Positions 30,621-35,000 of a stretch of DNA of 35,000 bases are shown in pieces. Each line of letters starts with the position of its first letter. Position 1 is the stretch's first letter. Below the pieces are notes generated by a model. That model saw nothing but the letters and a program-made list of their open reading frames with translations, searched no databases and was not told where the DNA came from. Where the stretch lies: the NCBI RefSeq assembly GCF_030272615.1, contig NC_081415.1, forward strand, positions 234,391,303 to 234,426,302, in the 5' to 3' direction. The translations under genes and the position numbers were made by a program. The stretch comes from Cryptomeria japonica (lineage: Eukaryota > Streptophyta > Pinopsida > Cupressales > Cupressaceae).

Positions 30621-32155
30621 TAAGTCGGCAATGCGCAAATTACAATGAGAAGATTCTCGGTAACTTATCCCCTCGTCTTGTCACATCAAGCTGAAAGTGC
30701 TAAGCCTTTTGGCTAAAAACAAAGACTATTCAAAACAAGCTGCTTTCTTTTTTCCCCACTTGGCTACCGACATTGAGTTTTGGATTAAATGTATGCTTTA
30801 TCTACCTACTATAAGCTTTAATGAGTACTTTGATAGAAGTACTGAGAATATCTTTATATTGGAAATATAAGTATTATCTACTTTCAATAAAGTTTACTGG
30901 CTTTTTAAATTTGAGAGGTATTTGTGTTTTATATTTAATAGATGGAATAAAATTCAATCATTATTTGGTTAAATGAATGTGATTAGATTATTAAAATGTT
31001 TCATCGTGTGAAAGTTGTTTTATTTTTTGGGAGGTTCAATTTCAAATGGACACATTGTCCTCGATATTATTGAAAGCATATACAGAGTGGAATCTCAAGC
31101 TGTGTTCAATTAGAAAAATTATAGAACATGACATGTTTATTTAGTAAAATTATAAAACATGGGCACGTGATATATTTTCATCAATTTATATGTGTGACAT
31201 TTTTAGATAGAGAAGGTCTCTATTTGTGATGTTTAATATCATTACACATCATCATGTGCTTTGTAATTTTTGAGAAAAGTAATCTTTTCTCTTATTGTAA
31301 TTCACTACTATTCATATCTTTATCTTTCAGCTACCTTTTTATTTATTGCTTCTTTGTAGTCGACTCAAGATGTCTCTCTCAAGCTTTTTGTCTTGGTAGA
31401 CTTCTTCCATGTTGTTGATATCTATTGTACATTCTTTTTCTTCTAATAAATTTATGCATTTTTTTAGGAAAAAAATAGTTAGAAATATCTTTAAAAATTT
31501 GATGTTTGTTTCAAATAGAGTGATCAACAATAATAGAATATATACTATCTTGAATCAAGAATATGATTAACTACCAAATTCTCTTACCACAAGGAATATG
31601 AAGTGCAAGAACTTAAACTCATTTTGTTATAGTAAAAGTAATGGAGCTTTAATTGAGACTCTCAAACCATTTATATTCTCATCTCAAATAGCATCTAAAA
31701 ATCGGTAGGACACATAAGCAATTACATTGCTTCCATAATAATAGATATACACTTTAGAACTGTTGCCCCCATATTTGGCATACCTAAAATTTGAAACTTC
31801 AAATTGGTCTCAATGTTGAATGAAGATCCAATAGGTGTTTATGTGTAAGCAGTGAGCACGTGATCTAAGGTCGTTGCCAGTCAAAATATGAAAAGTGGAT
31901 GAATTTTGAAAATTACTAAGAATTGAGGGAAAGTAGTTGACAATCGGGATCTAAGCATCATTTTGTGTCATGTGGCCAATTTTCGCCTGAACCCAGTTCA
32001 TAATTTGTCATATTTTAAACTTTCAAAATTTGGTGTCCCTCGCCCAAAAATGATTAAAAACTTGATATGTGAATCATTAACTGCAAATCAACGCTGCAAA
32101 TTGTCTGGCAACAATAATACAAACCATAGAATGCATGATTAAGTCGTTAATTGCT
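30621..32155. other. Non-coding AT-rich spacer
   Basis: Both strands were scanned and no gene, element ends or tandem repeat were recognised with confidence. Confidence 0.45.
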
Positions 32156-32159
32156 TTGT

Positions 32160-33780
32160 CAAGGTGCAACGACTCTGGTTGACATGAAAGCAAATCCTGG
32201 AAGCTTAGTCAATGCCGTGATTGTTTGACATAACACCACGTATAATGCAAAAAGTTGAAGCTTAGACACGTCATGTGAACTGGTTGACAAATACCTCAAA
32301 TTGGTGTCATCTCATGTAATGCCAGGACTGCATGATATGCATTGTATACATTTGATGCAAATGCTTTAGAAACTTCAAGCAAATGCATTTGGCGGGTTTA
32401 AAGTCAACCACCACAACCTCTCCTTGCTCTTTCTTTCTTGTGCCAAAAGATAGAGGGATTGCATCAGATGTTGTAGTCGCAACCGCTCTGGTAGTTATGA
32501 AGGCAGAATGTAGAGGCATAGACAATGCACGTTAACCGTTGTGAATGTGGAGGCATAGACAATGCACGTTAACCATTGCGAATGTGGAGGCATAGACAAT
32601 GTACGTGGAGTGTTTGGAAAAATATCACATGAAACACAATAGTGGAAGCATAGATAAGGCGTTTGAATTGCTTGACTATATGCCTCACAGAGATGTGGTC
32701 TCATGGAATGCGATGATCTCAAGATATTAGAAACTTCAAGCAAATGCAATGTGCAGATTTAAATTCAAACTCCGCAACCTTTATCAGCATTATGCCAGCC
32801 TATGCTAAAATGGGAGCTATAGAACAGGGAATGTGCATTCATCAAAGCATAATTGAAAGTGGACTTGTATCGAATATTGTAGTTGCAAATGCACTGATAG
32901 ACATGTATGAAAAATGTGGAAACATTCACAGTGCACACAATGTGTTTGACAGAATGCTCAGGCAAACAATATACGTGGAGTTTTTTACAGAATGCCACGT
33001 GAAATGAAGATCGTGGTAGAGGCATAGAAAATGCTGCAAAATGTGGAAGTATAGCCAGTACGGTATACCCTTTGATAGAATGTCGTGTTTATAAAATGCA
33101 AATCATGGAAGTATAGACATTGCTTGTGAAATGTTTGCGTATAATCCAAATTATAATGTGGAATCTTAGACACAAGGCAAGTGAAAGGTTTGACGATTTT
33201 CCTTAGTAATGCAAGTCATGGCAGATACAAGATGAATGAGGTATCATGAACTATTTGATACTGGCGTCTCAAATAAATTATCTCATAGAACCCAATGACC
33301 ATTGTATCACACAATTGGATTGGAGAATGCGTCATCGACATCACCTCAAGGGACACAATGATCATCGCATAAGCATAAAGAATAAAAAAAAAACTTTCAA
33401 ACAAATGCAATTTATAGGAGTAAAGTAAAACCTCGCGACATTTGTCAATATCCTCCAAGCACATGCTAATATGGGAATTTCGAAACAAAATGATTTTTGT
33501 CAGATATCATACTTGCAGCGCTTTGGCCGACATGCATAAGCAATGTGGAGGCTAGAATACAACATTCAATTTGTTTGACAAGGTGCTCCAAAGAAATGAG
33601 TCTTTAGGCATGTATGATTGCAAGTCTTGCACGATGGATTCATTGAAGAGCTTGTGAATGGAAATACATTTAACAGGATTGCATGCAAAATGTAAGAGTA
33701 CGCTAACTATTTGACTAAATGCCTTCAAGAGACATCTTGTAGAATTAAGTGAAATGATTGTAGAATGAGCAAGGCTCTAT
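32160..33780 (+). pseudogene. Decayed pentatricopeptide repeat (PPR, PLS-class) gene
   Basis: Fragments of successive PPR motifs are readable in shifting frames. About 32163-32226 gives TLVDMKANPGSLVNAV. From 32380 comes QMHLAGLK, and 32465-32531 gives SDVVVATALVVMKAECRGID. At 32689-32718 is RDVVSWNAMI. The best piece, 32744-33007, includes NSATFISIMPAYAKMGAIE, IHQSIIESG, and VVANALIDMYEKCGNIHSAH followed by NVFDRM. These match the land-plant PLS-class PPR pattern, whose members bind organellar RNA. Many frameshifts and stops follow, and traces (for example MPSRDIL near 33720) run on for several hundred bases. No intact ORF and no E/DYW domain was seen. Limits are approximate. Confidence 0.82.
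32505..32610. repeat. 37-bp minisatellite inside the PPR pseudogene
   Basis: AGGCATAGACAATG (first copy at 32514, then 32551 and 32588) repeats with a 37-bp period. The unit corresponds to the CGGIDNAR part of a PPR helix. A period that is not a multiple of three shows expansion after the gene had lost function. Confidence 0.88.
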
Positions 33781-35000
33781 AACTCCAAGGAAGTGTGAGT
33801 GACATGGAGGATGTGATATGATGGCCAAATTTATCAAAGAGAATCCACAAATATGCAAGGTGACCATGAAGGATATCTAGCTAATGCAGTTGGAATGTAT
33901 GTCTTTGGAGGACGGATGACTACTTTATGTCAATGATCAATGCACTAACATATGAACATGTTGTGATTTCAAATGGTGAGATGATGACAACTTCAGATGA
34001 AGTGGACAAAGATGGAGAAGTGCCTCAACATAGCTTATGACTTGGTTCTTCATCGATATTACAAGTTTGAATTTGTATTTTTGTAAAGGATGACATGTGG
34101 GCTAGTTTTGTTGTCACAATGGGTGTGTCCTTGAACAAAAGATATTGGTAGGTGATTACCTTGTTTCAATGATCAAGATACTGACATATGGAATAGATGG
34201 TGAAGTGATTACAAGATCAAATGAAGCAAATGAAGATGGAGGCCACCTCGACAAAATCGACAAACGAATTATTTCTTCAATGTAATGGGTTTGATATTAT
34301 TTTTGTAAAAAGTGACTTATGTCGGTTATTGTAACCAAAGGTTAGAAAGTTCACTTCTTCTGCACATAAAAGTTTAAGTTACTAACTCATTGAAATTTAC
34401 GTAAAAAAGAGTTAGTTATTAACCCAGGATTGAAGTTGGTTATAAGGTAGTTATCCTACAAGCCTATAAATACAAGGCTTTTTGTTATGTATGGGGGGGA
34501 CTTTTTATAGGGGGGAAAACTCTGTTGGAATTTTAGGAGAAACTTGTAATGACATTTTGATTTGCACTATGTATAGAAAAGATTTTGGACTTGTATATTT
34601 CCAAAAGGATAATGAAGAATACGTCTTAGTTTGTGTTTTCTAAATGTATTCATGTGTTATCATTGTTGATTTCTCGTATGTCAAATTGGTAGTCTTTTTA
34701 TGCATATGTGATTTGTACAATTGATGTGATGATGCACAAGCAACCTTTGGTATCTCAGTTTGAATGTGTTGAGGTATCTTATCTCTTCGTATGTTGAGAT
34801 TTGTCATTCTTCTTTATCATCATCTCATGGCTACGCATATTACCTTATAAACTCCCCTTGTAATTTGTTGCTAATGTTGAGAAATCTCAGTTGATGGTTG
34901 TATGTCTATTGTTGGGGTTTCTATCTTTATTTCTTTTTAGTTTTATGTTTTCTCCTTTATGTACTTTTAGGTTAAAAGTACACAAAAATCCTAAATACCC
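33781..35000. other. AT-rich region with a possible LTR-like promoter segment
   Basis: 33781-34300 shows no clear gene and may be the last remnants of the PPR pseudogene. At 34461-34480 AGCCTATAAATACAAGGCT holds a good TATA box (TATAAATA, 34465-34472), followed by G-rich runs near 34491 and 34512. This arrangement resembles a retrotransposon LTR, but no second LTR or ends could be found inside the window. Confidence 0.3.

Overview
The window looks like nuclear DNA of a large-genome seed plant, most likely a gymnosperm. It is AT-rich and dominated by decayed, nested transposable elements. Only one protein-coding gene reads as intact, an intronless EXORDIUM/PHOSPHATE-INDUCED-1-type gene on the minus strand at 29203-30162. 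The gymnosperm assignment rests on general character (L1-type LINE relics, PPR relics, long TE-filled spacers) and is an inference. No bacterial-style operons, rRNA, tRNA or CRISPR arrays were seen.

Layout. 1-1870: non-coding, with a long TA microsatellite. About 1871-17421: a relic autonomous Helitron on the plus strand. It has an RPA1-like gene with two spliceosomal-type introns, then a long Rep/helicase (RepHel) frame, then a tail of repeated exon-like cassettes, and a candidate CTAG terminus preceded by a hairpin. The RPA1-like gene is split at 2640-8054 by a minus-strand LTR retrotransposon. That element has two 1.64-kb LTRs, an initiator-Met PBS and a polypurine tract, but codes only for Gag and part of a protease (TR-GAG-like). 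Removing it, with one copy of the 8-bp flanking repeat, restores the RPA1 reading frame.

17422-18290 carries an orphan fragment resembling the promoter region of the EXORDIUM-like gene, and a short repeat block. About 18787-26284 is an L1-type LINE relic broken by a 1.4-kb unclassified insertion, a 299-bp solo-LTR-like insertion that leaves the frame readable when removed, a 196-bp tandem duplication and a 465-bp MITE. 26283-28873 holds nested MITE-like inverted repeats, a 75-80-bp tandem array interrupted by a second LINE tail, a 135-bp foldback and a 593-bp tandem duplication.

29203-30620 is the EXORDIUM-like gene with a TATA-like box and three CACGTG boxes upstream. 30621-32150 is non-coding. 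About 32160-33780 is a heavily decayed PLS-class PPR pseudogene. The rest is AT-rich and may contain an LTR-like promoter segment.

Most in-frame stops in the Helitron and retrotransposon ORFs sit where relatives have Gln, Arg or Trp (CAG/CAA/CGA/TGG to TAG/TAA/TGA). This fits cytosine-deamination decay of methylated transposons. Family assignments come from motif recognition by eye; no database search was run.
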